Notes: generated by a model not told the origin, from the sequence alone. Shown: positions 6,248-14,069, counted from the first letter of the stretch. The stretch: DNA of 16,157 nt from an uncultured Acetatifactor sp. (GCA_948496895.1 CAOOJO010000019.1:1-16157), one strand, 5' to 3'. Numbers and translations: made by a program.

Positions 6248-7897
6248 TCAAATGAAATCCAGGAGCGTGGTCTTCATGACCTTGCCCGCCGCCATCAGGG
6301 CCGCGTCGTAGGTCAGCTCCGCGCTGGTGAGCTGTATGGCCACCTCGGTGATGTCGATGTCCTCGTTCTCGCTCTTTAAGGTCTCATAGGTGGTCTTCTG
6401 GTTCTGGGATCTGTTCTTGATCAAATCCAGCTTGCTGCCCCTGGAACCGCAGGCGGTGACGCATACGTTGGCCTCGTCCAGGTATTTCTGGAAGGCGGAG
6501 ATGCCGCCCTCGAACATCTTCTGCTCCTTTTCCTTGGCATAGGTCAGGGCCTTCTCCACTGCGTCCAGCTGCTTCTGCAGGACTTCATGCTTCGGGTCTC
6601 CATCGTCCAGCTTATCCTTGATGGCCTTGATGTCTGCCTGGGCCCCCTCCAGCTCGAGGACAGTCTGCATGGCATTGATGACATCGTCCACCTCTCTGCC
6701 GATGCCGTGGTTGAAGCACTCGTCCGCTCTGGAGTTGATGCGGATAGTCTGGTTGTATCCTACGTCATATTCAATGACCTGACGCTCTTTGTCCGTGGTC
6801 AGGTAGGTATCGTTGTAGTTGATCCTGATGGTGTTGCCCTGATCGTCCTTCACTGCAGCTCCGGCGTCATCCACCTTGTCGGCCTCGCAGGCGAAATAGT
6901 GCTCGGGGCGCAGGTCGCCTTTCTGCCAGTGGCTCTTCTCGTATGTGATGCGGATTTCACCCTCGTTTACGTTGGAGGTCGCATCGCTGTCCTTTGTGGC
7001 CATTAAGTCCTTGTACCTGTTTTCGCCAAACAATAATTCCCCTGTCTCAGGAACATATACGATAGCATCCGGGTCATTAGCGACTGCCGTATATGGATCA
7101 TCCTTGGGATGCATCGTCGTAATCGTATGCGTAGCGCCGCTCCCTGCCGCACCGGCCCAGGCTGAAGTATTAATGCTTCCATCGGGATTAGCACTATCCA
7201 CAAAGGAAATCGTAGGAACCATGCCTACTTTATCAGGAGGCTGCGCATCAGGATTCGCACAGTCATTATAGGCCAGCCTGATGCGATGTATATCCACGGA
7301 CGTAATATCGTCTTCCGAAACCGTGTTATAAGCAGGATCATTATAGTTAGCGGAATTGATTTCCAATACCTTCCCTATATTCACACTGGTAAAGGCATCC
7401 AATGCGCTTTTATCCAGCTGCTCCGTAATCTTATAATCCCTCTCTTGCTCCGACTGGAAGCTCAGGGGCGTGTCCGTCCGATGCCCGGTGAACACATAGC
7501 GTCCCGCAAAGTCCGCGTCTCCCGTGGCGTAGACCTCATCGGCCAGGAGCTTGAGCTGCTCCAGGACAGTCCCCCTGTCCGTGGTGGTGAAGGGCTTGTT
7601 GGTTCCCCTGGTGCACTGAGCTGCCATGTTGGAGATGACATCGGACAGCTTGGACAGGGCGTCCTCGGTGACCTTCAGCCAGCTCTCGGCATCGGGGATG
7701 TTCTTGCTGTAGTACTGGGTGATCTCCGTCACATTGCTGCGCAGCCGCAGGGAGCGGATGGCCACTACGGGATCATCGGAGGGACGGTTGATCTTCTTCT
7801 GGGTTGCCATCTGGGTGCTCAGGATGTCCTTGTACATCTTGTTTGTATTGATGTTCGACAGGTTGTTGCGCTGCATGATTTTATTTGTTATTCTCAT
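6248..7897 (-). CDS. flgL: Flagellar hook-associated protein FlgL (HAP3)
   Basis: Second junction protein, sitting between FlgK and the filament. The N-terminal flagellin-like domain is visible (MRITNKIMQRNNLSNINTN, then LSTQMATQKKINRPSDDPVV at about 27-46, and a coiled segment to about 140). The C-terminal helix has TEVAIQLTSAELTYDAALMA and ends in KTTLLDFI. At 549 residues it is far longer than enteric FlgL (about 320). The excess is a variable region at about 150-400 that probably forms surface domains. The ATG at 7897 has AGGAGA 7 nt upstream. It lies 93 bp after the first flgK and 68 bp before fliW. Confidence 0.94.
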   Translation of the reverse strand: MRITNKIMQRNNLSNINTNKMYKDILSTQMATQKKINRPSDDPVVAIRSLRLRSNVTEITQYYSKNIPDAESWLKVTEDALSKLSDVISNMAAQCTRGTNKPFTTTDRGTVLEQLKLLADEVYATGDADFAGRYVFTGHRTDTPLSFQSEQERDYKITEQLDKSALDAFTSVNIGKVLEINSANYNDPAYNTVSEDDITSVDIHRIRLAYNDCANPDAQPPDKVGMVPTISFVDSANPDGSINTSAWAGAAGSGATHTITTMHPKDDPYTAVANDPDAIVYVPETGELLFGENRYKDLMATKDSDATSNVNEGEIRITYEKSHWQKGDLRPEHYFACEADKVDDAGAAVKDDQGNTIRINYNDTYLTTDKERQVIEYDVGYNQTIRINSRADECFNHGIGREVDDVINAMQTVLELEGAQADIKAIKDKLDDGDPKHEVLQKQLDAVEKALTYAKEKEQKMFEGGISAFQKYLDEANVCVTACGSRGSKLDLIKNRSQNQKTTYETLKSENEDIDITEVAIQLTSAELTYDAALMAAGKVMKTTLLDFI

Positions 7898-7941
7898 AGA
7901 AGTCTCCTCTTTTTGCCGATCCTAAAATCGTCTATCTTGAA

Positions 7942-7981
7942 GAATGCCCGCACAAAGCGAACCTTGCTCGCTAGGACATTC
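7942..7981 (-). other. Long stem-loop in the flgK-flgL intergenic region
   Basis: GAATGCCC (7942-7949) pairs with GGACATTC (7974-7981) at 7 of 8 positions, and an inner 4-bp stem (GCGA at 7957-7960, TCGC at 7968-7971) sits inside. There is no T-run, so it is not a classical terminator. It may be an mRNA processing or stability element that lets flgK and flgL accumulate to different levels; that role is inference. Confidence 0.4.
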
Positions 7982-7990
7982 CGTGCACAC

Positions 7991-9970
7991 TTATACGCCT
8001 GTCTGCAGAATCAGTCTGTCATACACCTCTGTCAGGGTCTGTATCATCTTGGATGCCAGGTTGTAGCCGTTCTGGTACTTCACCAGGTTCACCGCCTCCT
8101 CGTCCTCGTCCACGCCGGAGATGGATATCCGCTGGGTGTCGATGTTCATGGCGATGTCCACGTAGCTGCTGTAGAAGGTCTCGGCCCTGCTGGCGTTCAG
8201 CGCCACATCGGAGAGGACGCACTGCAGGAATTCCGATGCGGAGCAGCCTCGGAAGCTCATGCTGCCCTTGTCGGTGGCCAGCTTCTTGATGTCCTCCAGC
8301 AGGTCGTTCTGCTCTACGCCGTCCCCTTCCTTTTTCTTGGTGGCCAAAAGGCTGGGGTCGTTCTCTACGGTCTTTGAGACATCGAAATATTTGGCAGTCA
8401 TCAGGTAATAGTTATCCTGATCCGTTATCCCTTTGCCTACCTCGACCTTCAGCACGGCCGCTTTCTCCGCATCCGCCTGGGACATCCCTCCGGCCACCAG
8501 CGCATTCACCCGGGCAGTATAAGCTTCATAGGACTCCTTGTCATACCGACGCTCGTCGCCGAAGAAATACTGCTTGTTCTCCGTGGCCATATTAGCGGTG
8601 AAGAGCGGGATGCCCTTCTGGTCCCCCGCATAGCCGCTGGTCAGGATGTCGTTGAACTTCTGGGAGAACGTCCTGATCCATTCGTTCATCTGGGCCATGT
8701 AGTAAGGGATGCCCTGATAGGTGACGCTCTTGCCCACGGATGCGGTGGAACCTTCCACCGCCGCACTCGGCGGATTCGGATTCTTGTCGTTTGACAGCTG
8801 GAAGGTATAGGTATATTCAGGCTCTCCTGCGGCATTGTAAGTGACGCTGTAAGTCCAGGAATCATAATAGTATTCCTTGTTCCCCAGCTTGACGATGCCG
8901 CCGCTGTCCGAGAGGTTGCATTTATTCAGGTCTTTCAGATAGTGCTTATCCACCTTTACCGTGACGGTATTGTTAGCTGTATCGACGCCGTTAGGGACAA
9001 TCTGCCCCGAAAAGCTCTCGCCGTTGTTCCCGTCCCGCAGATCCACCAGCCCCTTCAGCGCACCGCCCATGGCGCCGCCGTAGAGGTTGAACTTGGAATT
9101 GTTCCCATCGTCCCATACCACGTCATAGAGGCCGTCCACGTCCGTCTGGTTCACCTTCTCATCGTCAGTCCTGGACACGCATTTCAGGCCGTTGTATTCG
9201 AAATTGTCCACCAGCACCTGGCCGCCGGCGATTTTCACGATGAACCTGCTGCCGCCGGTGTTCCTGTCGGGATTGTTGAGGTCGGCGATCTTCGTCTCCT
9301 TTACCTCCACGTCCACGATCTGGGAGAGCTGGTCTACCAGGAGGGTGCGCCTGTCCCGGAGCTCGTTGGCGTTCACGCCCTTGAGCTCGATGGTGTTGAT
9401 CTGTTTGTTCAGGGTGGCGATTTCACTGGCGATGGTGTTGATTTCGTCCACCTTGACCTTGATCTCCTCGTTCACGTCCTTCTGCAGCTTCTCCAGGTTG
9501 CCCGCCACGCTGTTGAAGTACTCGGTGAGGGCGTCCGCATAGCCCACGAACTGATCCTTGAAGGACGTGTTGTTGGGGTTCTTCATCAGCTCCTGCAGGC
9601 CCGTGATCATCAGCTGGTCGAAGACCGTCTTGAAGCCCGCGTTCTGGCCGTTGTCATCGAAGTAGTCCTCGATCTGCTTCATGTAATATATCTTCTGCTC
9701 GTACTCGCCTACTTTTTCATTGTTGTTCCAGTATCTGAAATCGTAGAACTCGTTGCGGATGCGCTCGATGGCCAGGGTCTCCACGCCGGCACCGGCGCAG
9801 CCGTAGGTCTGGAACACGCGCAGGGCATTGGCGGCCTGTGTGGTCACCTGCTGCCTGCTGAAGCCTTCGGTCTGTACGTTGGCGATGTTGTTGGACGTGG
9901 TGTTCAGCGAAGCGTTGCTGGCCAGCAGTCCGGTATATGCTATATTCAATCCGAAAAATTGTGACGGCAT
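7991..9970 (-). CDS. flgK: Flagellar hook-associated protein FlgK (HAP1), copy 1
   Basis: Junction protein between hook and filament. The N-terminal rod/hook signature is present (TTSNNIANVQTEGFSRQQV at about 25-43), followed by long coiled segments (about 75-230, including LRDRRTLLVDQLSQIVDVEV), and the C-terminal FlgK helix carries NLVKYQNGYNLASKMIQTL before ending in LILQTGV. At 659 residues it is longer than enteric FlgK (about 550), with added sequence in the centre (about 250-520). The ATG at 9970 has GGGAGG 9 nt upstream. It lies 49 bp after the second flgK-family gene, to which it is clearly related but strongly diverged. Confidence 0.94.
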   Translation of the reverse strand: MPSQFFGLNIAYTGLLASNASLNTTSNNIANVQTEGFSRQQVTTQAANALRVFQTYGCAGAGVETLAIERIRNEFYDFRYWNNNEKVGEYEQKIYYMKQIEDYFDDNGQNAGFKTVFDQLMITGLQELMKNPNNTSFKDQFVGYADALTEYFNSVAGNLEKLQKDVNEEIKVKVDEINTIASEIATLNKQINTIELKGVNANELRDRRTLLVDQLSQIVDVEVKETKIADLNNPDRNTGGSRFIVKIAGGQVLVDNFEYNGLKCVSRTDDEKVNQTDVDGLYDVVWDDGNNSKFNLYGGAMGGALKGLVDLRDGNNGESFSGQIVPNGVDTANNTVTVKVDKHYLKDLNKCNLSDSGGIVKLGNKEYYYDSWTYSVTYNAAGEPEYTYTFQLSNDKNPNPPSAAVEGSTASVGKSVTYQGIPYYMAQMNEWIRTFSQKFNDILTSGYAGDQKGIPLFTANMATENKQYFFGDERRYDKESYEAYTARVNALVAGGMSQADAEKAAVLKVEVGKGITDQDNYYLMTAKYFDVSKTVENDPSLLATKKKEGDGVEQNDLLEDIKKLATDKGSMSFRGCSASEFLQCVLSDVALNASRAETFYSSYVDIAMNIDTQRISISGVDEDEEAVNLVKYQNGYNLASKMIQTLTEVYDRLILQTGV

Positions 9971-10019
9971 TTATCTCTACCTCCCTTTCAAGTACGGTGC
10001 ACGCCCTGAAGAACGCGAA

Positions 10020-11831
10020 TCATACGCCTAACGTGCTCAGCAGGTGCTCCAGCATCTCGTCAATGACGTTTATGTAGCGGCTGGAGGCGTTGTAAGCGTT
10101 CTGGAACTTGATCATGTTGGACAGCTCCTCGTCGGAGGAGACGCCGGACACCTGTTGCCTTGCGCTTTCGATGGACTCCATGGTGTCCTGCTGGTTCAGG
10201 TATATGCTCCTGCTCACATAGCCGGTGTTCGCTATCTGGGACACCAGGTCCGTATAGTAGCTGATGAACGTGGAGCGCTTCGATATATTGGGGTTCAGCG
10301 TATAGTCCTCTGCCGTGAACGCCGCTTTCAGGGCGTCCGCCGTGGCCTGGTCCTCGGAGCCGTCCTCCAGCCGAAAGCCCAGCATGGAGGGCGTCTGCAT
10401 CAGTTCCTGGTCTATCTGGAGGTTCTCGATGTTGTAGAGGGAGCTGGGGTTATTCGGGTCTTCGGGGACGTATACCCAATAATCGCCCGCCTCTAACAGC
10501 ACCTTGGTATTATCATTTGGATCCATTACATCATTGGCCAGATTCACTTTCTGGTATCCACCGCCGGAACGTGTGGTGAACATCTCGATAGGGCTGCCGT
10601 CATCCTTGCGCATATAGCCGTTGGAGTCTGCCTTGCAGAGCCTTACGTCCGTCATGTTCAAGGCATTGCCATTTTCATCCTTAAAGGTAAAAGTCCCTTT
10701 TACCTCGTTCACCCCGGCCGCCGTGCCCAGGATCTCATTTATCTTCGTAGCGATATTATGAATCAGCTGGTCGAACTCCGCCTGGACGTTCATGAGGACG
10801 GACTGTGAGACGATGCTGTCATTGCTGTTGTAAGCATCCTTGGTCGCCACGTCCCTGTAGTCCGCCCTGTGGTCGCCCCTGGCCAGCAGCGTGGCCTTCA
10901 GGCCGCCGATGTCCGTGTTCAAATCCGTGGAAATCTCCCGGTTGAACTTGAACACATGGGCGTTGCTGATGCTCTTCTCAGTGTAGACCTTGTTGCCATT
11001 GGCATCCAGCGTATAGGAGGCGTTCTGGGGCCAGAAGGGCGTATAGAAGCCCGTCTCGTCGTCCGCGAAGACCTCCATCTCAAAGCACCTGGGGCCCTTC
11101 ACGAAGTCCACGCCCTCTATCTGCACCCAGACGTCCCCGTTCACGGACTCGCCATAATTGATGTTAGCCATCTCGGAGAGCTCATCCAGCAGCAGATCCC
11201 TGGTGTCCCTCAGGTCATTGGCCCGCTCTACGCCGCCGGACTCGACCTTCCGGATGGCCTCGTTGAGCTCCAGTATCTTCTTCCCGTAGGAATTGATTTT
11301 GTCCACCTGATCCCTGACCTGCATGTTCAGGTTGTCCTGGTAGGCGGACAGGCCCTTGTAGACGGCCTGGGCGCGCTGAATCAGCTCCGCGCCCCTCTGG
11401 ACCAGGAGCCCCTGGGTCACGGAGCTGGCGGGATCCTTGGCCAGCTCCTGCACAGCCGTCCAGAAGTCCTCGATGGAGGTCTGGAACGCCTCGCCGTGCA
11501 TCTCGCCCAGCTGTCCCTCCACCTCTTCCATGACTTCGGTGGACACTTCATAGAACATACTGCGGCCGGATTCCCTGCGGTATATTTTATCAAGGAAATA
11601 ATCCCTTATATGCTTTACCCTGGAATAAGTGACGCCCAGGCCCACCTGTTTGTTGTTGACGGACCTGACGTCTACTGAGAGTTGCAGATAACTTCTGGTA
11701 GACTGCTGCACCTGCTGCCTGACGTAGCCGGTGGTCTCCGTGTTAGTAAGATTATGCGCTGTGGTGTTCAGCGCATTCTGACTGGTCTGTAATCCTGATG
11801 AACCGACATATAAACTACCCATTAGTGGCAT
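10020..11831 (-). CDS. flgK: Flagellar hook-associated protein FlgK (HAP1), copy 2
   Basis: A second FlgK-family junction protein of 603 residues. The N-terminus reads MPLMGSLYVGSSGLQTSQNA followed by the signature HNLTNTETTGYVRQQV (about 25-40), then a helical segment rich in Glu and Gln (about 70-210) with LRDTRDLLLDELSEMANINY. The C-terminus has NMIKFQNAYNASSRYINV and ends LLSTLGV. The ATG at 11831 has GAGG 8 nt upstream; a GTG three codons earlier falls inside that Shine-Dalgarno and is less likely. It directly follows flgN (30-bp gap). It is the first flgK in the transcript. Whether both FlgK proteins enter the same junction is not visible from sequence. Confidence 0.93.
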   Translation of the reverse strand: MPLMGSLYVGSSGLQTSQNALNTTAHNLTNTETTGYVRQQVQQSTRSYLQLSVDVRSVNNKQVGLGVTYSRVKHIRDYFLDKIYRRESGRSMFYEVSTEVMEEVEGQLGEMHGEAFQTSIEDFWTAVQELAKDPASSVTQGLLVQRGAELIQRAQAVYKGLSAYQDNLNMQVRDQVDKINSYGKKILELNEAIRKVESGGVERANDLRDTRDLLLDELSEMANINYGESVNGDVWVQIEGVDFVKGPRCFEMEVFADDETGFYTPFWPQNASYTLDANGNKVYTEKSISNAHVFKFNREISTDLNTDIGGLKATLLARGDHRADYRDVATKDAYNSNDSIVSQSVLMNVQAEFDQLIHNIATKINEILGTAAGVNEVKGTFTFKDENGNALNMTDVRLCKADSNGYMRKDDGSPIEMFTTRSGGGYQKVNLANDVMDPNDNTKVLLEAGDYWVYVPEDPNNPSSLYNIENLQIDQELMQTPSMLGFRLEDGSEDQATADALKAAFTAEDYTLNPNISKRSTFISYYTDLVSQIANTGYVSRSIYLNQQDTMESIESARQQVSGVSSDEELSNMIKFQNAYNASSRYINVIDEMLEHLLSTLGV

Positions 11832-11861
11832 GATAATCACCTCAACGTTTCTGTAAGAATG

Positions 11862-12380
11862 TTATTGCTTTGCATCAAAGCCTCCGCTGTCCACACCCAT
11901 CTGCGCCCCGGAATTGTAGGCGCTCCTGGTATAATTGGCGGTCTCCGGCGCGGCCTTGTAGGCCTGCAGCATGTTCATCTCGAAGCTCACCAGTTCCAGT
12001 GCTTCCTCCAGCAGCTCCTTGTTCTGCTCGTTGGTCCGCTGCACCTCCCGAACCACGCTGCTCAGCCTGTCGTGGATCGCTGCCAGCTGGGCCTGCTCCG
12101 CGGGCCTGGCCGACAGCATCTCTATCAGGTTGGTAAGCTTCATTGTCTCAACATCCTTGTTCAAAACATTGGCGATATCCGCAGTGACCTCAATCCGCCT
12201 CTTCTCCAGACGGTTGAGCCTGCCCACCACCTCCTGTTCATCATCCGTGATTCTCTGTAGATCTTCTAGATTCGCGCTCGCGATGATGCGCATCTTCTTC
12301 TGGGACAGGGCCAGAAGCCCCTCATATTCCTCGCTCTCCTGACCGAGCACCTCAATCAGGTTCTCCATTAGACTCGCCAC
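11862..12380 (-). CDS. flgN: FlgN-type export chaperone for FlgK/FlgL
   Basis: Cytoplasmic chaperone that holds FlgK and FlgL for export. The 172-residue product is nearly all helical and charged, with MASLMENLIEVLGQESEEYE at the N-terminus, LLALSQKKMRIIASANLEDLQ (split as two helices, about 22-42) and EQEVVGRLNRLEKRR (about 48-62), all FlgN-like. The C-terminal part is a flexible tail (ETANYTRSAYNSGAQ). The start is GTG at 12380, with GGTAGGA overlapping the flgM stop a few bases upstream, so it is coupled to flgM (8-bp gap). An in-frame ATG at codon 5 is an alternative start. It lies next to its expected client, flgK. Confidence 0.9.
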   Translation of the reverse strand: MASLMENLIEVLGQESEEYEGLLALSQKKMRIIASANLEDLQRITDDEQEVVGRLNRLEKRRIEVTADIANVLNKDVETMKLTNLIEMLSARPAEQAQLAAIHDRLSSVVREVQRTNEQNKELLEEALELVSFEMNMLQAYKAAPETANYTRSAYNSGAQMGVDSGGFDAKQ

Positions 12381-12388
12381 GGGGCTTC

Positions 12389-12685
12389 CTACCTCATTTC
12401 CTCATATGCGGCATCCATCTCGGCCCTCTTCTGCAAGAGTTTATCGGCAAAGGACGCATTGTCCACCTTGTACGTTCCGTTCTGTATCTGGGCCTTGATG
12501 GAGGCCGTCAGCTCTTCCCGGATAGCAGGAGCTCCCGCAACCGCCGCCTGCGCTGCACGGATATCCTTCCCAAGGCTGCTGAACTGCAGTTGATCCGCCC
12601 GGGACGCACTGCTGATCTGGCGCGTCTTGGTCACCTTCTTGGCCTGGTACAGCTGCTGGACTTGATTGTATGCTTCAACACGCAT
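12389..12685 (-). CDS. flgM: Anti-sigma-28 factor FlgM
   Basis: Small, largely disordered protein that binds and inhibits sigma-28 until it is exported through the completed hook-basal body, timing late flagellar genes. The 98 residues show the FlgM signature in the C-terminal half: REELTASIKAQIQNGTYKVD (about 54-73) followed by NASFADKLLQKRAEM. The ATG at 12685 has GGGAGG 8 nt upstream; an upstream in-frame ATG lacks such a site. It is the first flagellar gene of the unit, 51 bp after the thyX stop codon, and a sigma-28 promoter lies just upstream inside thyX. Confidence 0.96.
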   Translation of the reverse strand: MRVEAYNQVQQLYQAKKVTKTRQISSASRADQLQFSSLGKDIRAAQAAVAGAPAIREELTASIKAQIQNGTYKVDNASFADKLLQKRAEMDAAYEEMR

Positions 12686-12722
12686 GTCGGATTCCTCCCT
12701 TCCTTCCGCATCCGCCATGCCC

Positions 12723-12739
12723 TGATTCCAAAGGAATCA
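12723..12739 (-). repeat. Perfect palindrome at the thyX stop / flgM leader
   Basis: TGATTCC, a 3-nt spacer and GGAATCA form a perfect 7-bp inverted repeat that includes the thyX stop codon and lies about 38 bp ahead of flgM. It could fold in the flgM leader RNA. No T-run follows, so a terminator is unlikely; an operator or RNA stability element is possible. Confidence 0.4.
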
Positions 12740-13447
12740 TTCCCGCATGACTGATTGCTTATTAAGAATATCGGCAGAGGCGGCAAATACTTTAGCTTTT
12801 CCGCAGCTCTTTTTTTCGGTGCAGTATCCGGTGACTTCGCATTTGGGCACGAAGTAATGGTCCACCAGGTACGCCCACTCCTCTGAGTATGCCCGAAGAG
12901 CCTGGCAGATATCCGCCATCAGGCGGCGATATTCCCAGTAGGCCCTGGTGCAGAGGCGCTGGTGGGACATTTCAATCAGGTTGCGGACGTTGCGCTTGTC
13001 CACGATCCTCGTCGTCATGCCCAGGGGCAGGAGCATGGCGGCGTCCTCCCTGGGGATGCCGCATTCGCTCTCCAGGCGGCTGCAGGCCCCGGCGATTGTC
13101 TCCATGGTCTGGCGATATATTTTTTCCGCTTCCTCGTTCGCGGCCACCAAAGGAGGCACAGTGTAGGAGAAGTCCTTGTAGTTCACATAGCGGGTGCTGG
13201 CCTGGAGCCTGGTGGGCGCGCCGCCGATGTGGGTGTACCACTCCCGGATGACACGGGCGGAGTAGCCGTCCATGACCATCTCTACGTTCACGTACTCCAT
13301 GACGCGGTGGTGCCCGGACTGGATGCACTCCAGGCCGCGCCTGTAATTTTTCTCTTCATTATTGATATCTCCCCCCCAGCAGACTCCCGCGCGCTGGCCC
13401 ATGAGGGTGATGGGGTTCTTGGTGGTCTCGTTCAGAATGGTAATCAT
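12737..13447 (-). CDS. thyX: FAD-dependent thymidylate synthase ThyX (divergent motif)
   Basis: Makes dTMP from dUMP using methylenetetrahydrofolate with FAD and NADPH. The 236-residue product follows the ThyX layout: an N-terminal SGHHRVMEYVNVEMVMDGYS segment (about 44-63), the region equivalent to the ThyX signature (REWYTHIGGAPTRLQASTRY, 68-87), and a C-terminal substrate-binding helix (RNLIEMSHQRLCTRAYWEYR, 155-174). The usual RHR...S.R is changed: the S-x-R end (STRY) is kept, but RHR is replaced by YTHIGG. I recall this form in other Firmicutes, so it is likely a subfamily rather than a mutation. The ATG at 13447 has AAGGAG upstream; an in-frame ATG at 13501 would run through the 10-bp repeats and is unlikely. 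It is probably cotranscribed with the GNAT gene. Confidence 0.85.
   Translation of the reverse strand: MITILNETTKNPITLMGQRAGVCWGGDINNEEKNYRRGLECIQSGHHRVMEYVNVEMVMDGYSARVIREWYTHIGGAPTRLQASTRYVNYKDFSYTVPPLVAANEEAEKIYRQTMETIAGACSRLESECGIPREDAAMLLPLGMTTRIVDKRNVRNLIEMSHQRLCTRAYWEYRRLMADICQALRAYSEEWAYLVDHYFVPKCEVTGYCTEKKSCGKAKVFAASADILNKQSVMRE
12768..12794 (-). promoter_or_regulatory. Sigma-28 promoter for the flgM operon, inside thyX
   Basis: On the minus strand TAAA (12791-12794) and GCCGATAT (12768-12775) are separated by exactly 15 nt, a full match to the sigma-28 consensus. Transcription would start near 12760, giving a leader of about 75 nt before flgM. The promoter lies in codons for the C-terminal tail of ThyX (residues near KVFAASADI). 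This makes flgM and the downstream junction genes sigma-28 dependent and subject to FlgM feedback. Confidence 0.88.
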
Positions 13448-13460
13448 GGCTTCTCCTTTT

Positions 13461-13530
13461 CCATCCGGCACTGTCCGGTATTTTCCGGTATCGTCCGGCA
13501 TTATTTGGTATTATCTGGTATTATCTGGCA
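13461..13530 (-). repeat. Seven tandem 10-bp repeats upstream of thyX
   Basis: Seven exact 10-bp units, in plus-strand form about TTATCYGGYA, run from the last codons of the GNAT gene to 13 bp before the thyX start codon. The invariant core is T...GG.A: every unit has GG at positions 7-8 and A at 10, and six have C at position 5. The four units nearest thyX have TCCGG; the three nearest the GNAT gene have TTTGG or TCTGG. The period equals about one helical turn, so the units present one face of the DNA. Confidence 0.75.
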
Positions 13531-13991
13531 GCTTCCTGCCTGTGCACATACATCCTCGACATATCTGGCTCTCCGTCCCCCTGCACCAGGCAGTGGAACT
13601 CCCAGCCGCACCTCTCGTAGAAGGAGTCGTGGTCGGTGAGCAGGTACAGAGTGGAGATGCCCTGGGCCGCCATGTCTTCGCAGACGGCCTCCAGCAATGC
13701 TCCGGCGATGCCCCTGCAGCGGAACGCCTCCTCCACGTAGACCGCGCACACGTTTGGGGCCAGATCCTTCCGGTCGTGAAAATCATTCTCGATCACGCCA
13801 AGGCCGCCCACGATGCCCTCGCCGTCCATGGCCAGATACCACTGGGGGATAGGATCCTGCTTTTTCAGGCACTCCCCGATGCTCTCCTGATAGGCCTCCA
13901 GGGGGATGCCCCACTTCTCGTGGAACCACCGGGCGGCGGCATCGGCCATGTCCGGGTGCTCCCTTACCTTCCTTATTATAATATCGTCCAT
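13521..13991 (-). CDS. GNAT family N-acetyltransferase
   Basis: Probable acetyl-CoA-dependent acetyltransferase of unknown substrate. The 156 residues contain the GNAT core: strand AVYVEEAFRCRGIAGALLEA (about 83-102), with the acetyl-CoA pyrophosphate-binding R-C-R-G-I-A loop, and then LYLLTDHDSFYERCGWEF (about 116-133), the characteristic C-terminal strand-helix with Tyr before the Cys-Gly-Trp turn. The ATG at 13991 has AAAGGA 9 nt upstream. In-frame upstream Met codons overlap the promoter at 14041-14069 and are unlikely. Its stop codon lies in the 10-bp repeat array. No substrate can be inferred from the neighbours. Confidence 0.85.
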   Translation of the reverse strand: MDDIIIRKVREHPDMADAAARWFHEKWGIPLEAYQESIGECLKKQDPIPQWYLAMDGEGIVGGLGVIENDFHDRKDLAPNVCAVYVEEAFRCRGIAGALLEAVCEDMAAQGISTLYLLTDHDSFYERCGWEFHCLVQGDGEPDMSRMYVHRQEAAR

Positions 13992-14006
13992 ATCATCATT
14001 TCCTTT

Positions 14007-14030
14007 CTCCGGCGGCCCGGATTTCCGGAG
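14007..14030 (-). other. Hairpin in the 5' leader of the GNAT gene
   Basis: CTCCGG (14007-14012) and CCGGAG (14025-14030) form a 6-bp stem with a 12-nt loop immediately upstream of the AAAGGA Shine-Dalgarno (14001-14006). It lies within the predicted transcript leader and might affect translation. Function is inferred only from position. Confidence 0.35.
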
Positions 14031-14040
14031 CCGTATCCCC

Positions 14041-14069
14041 ATTATACAGGAGAATCCTTTCTTGTTCAA
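14041..14069 (-). promoter_or_regulatory. Sigma-A-type promoter of the GNAT gene
   Basis: TTGAAC (14064-14069), 17 nt, then a perfect TATAAT (14041-14046) on the minus strand. The -35 overlaps the stop codon of the AraC-family gene. Transcription would begin near 14034, about 43 nt before the GNAT start, and probably continues into thyX because no terminator is seen between them. Confidence 0.7.

Noticed and set aside
8942..9964. 340-codon open frame on the plus strand opposite flgK copy 1
   Set aside because: It is a codon-bias shadow of the clear FlgK coding sequence; its product is rich in Val, His and Leu and matches no family I recognise.
10869..11678. 269-codon open frame opposite flgK copy 2
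   Set aside because: Antisense shadow of FlgK with no plausible ribosome binding site or domain.
12723..12739. thyX-flgM palindrome as a thyX terminator
   Set aside because: There is no T-run after the stem and the flgM sigma-28 promoter lies upstream of it, so termination here would silence flgM.
13448..13501. Upstream ATG of thyX adding 18 residues
   Set aside because: The extension is encoded by the 10-bp repeats, has no family match, and the ATG at 13447 has a much better Shine-Dalgarno.
13461..13530. The 10-bp repeats as a CRISPR array
   Set aside because: The units are contiguous with no spacers and far shorter than CRISPR repeats; no cas genes are present.
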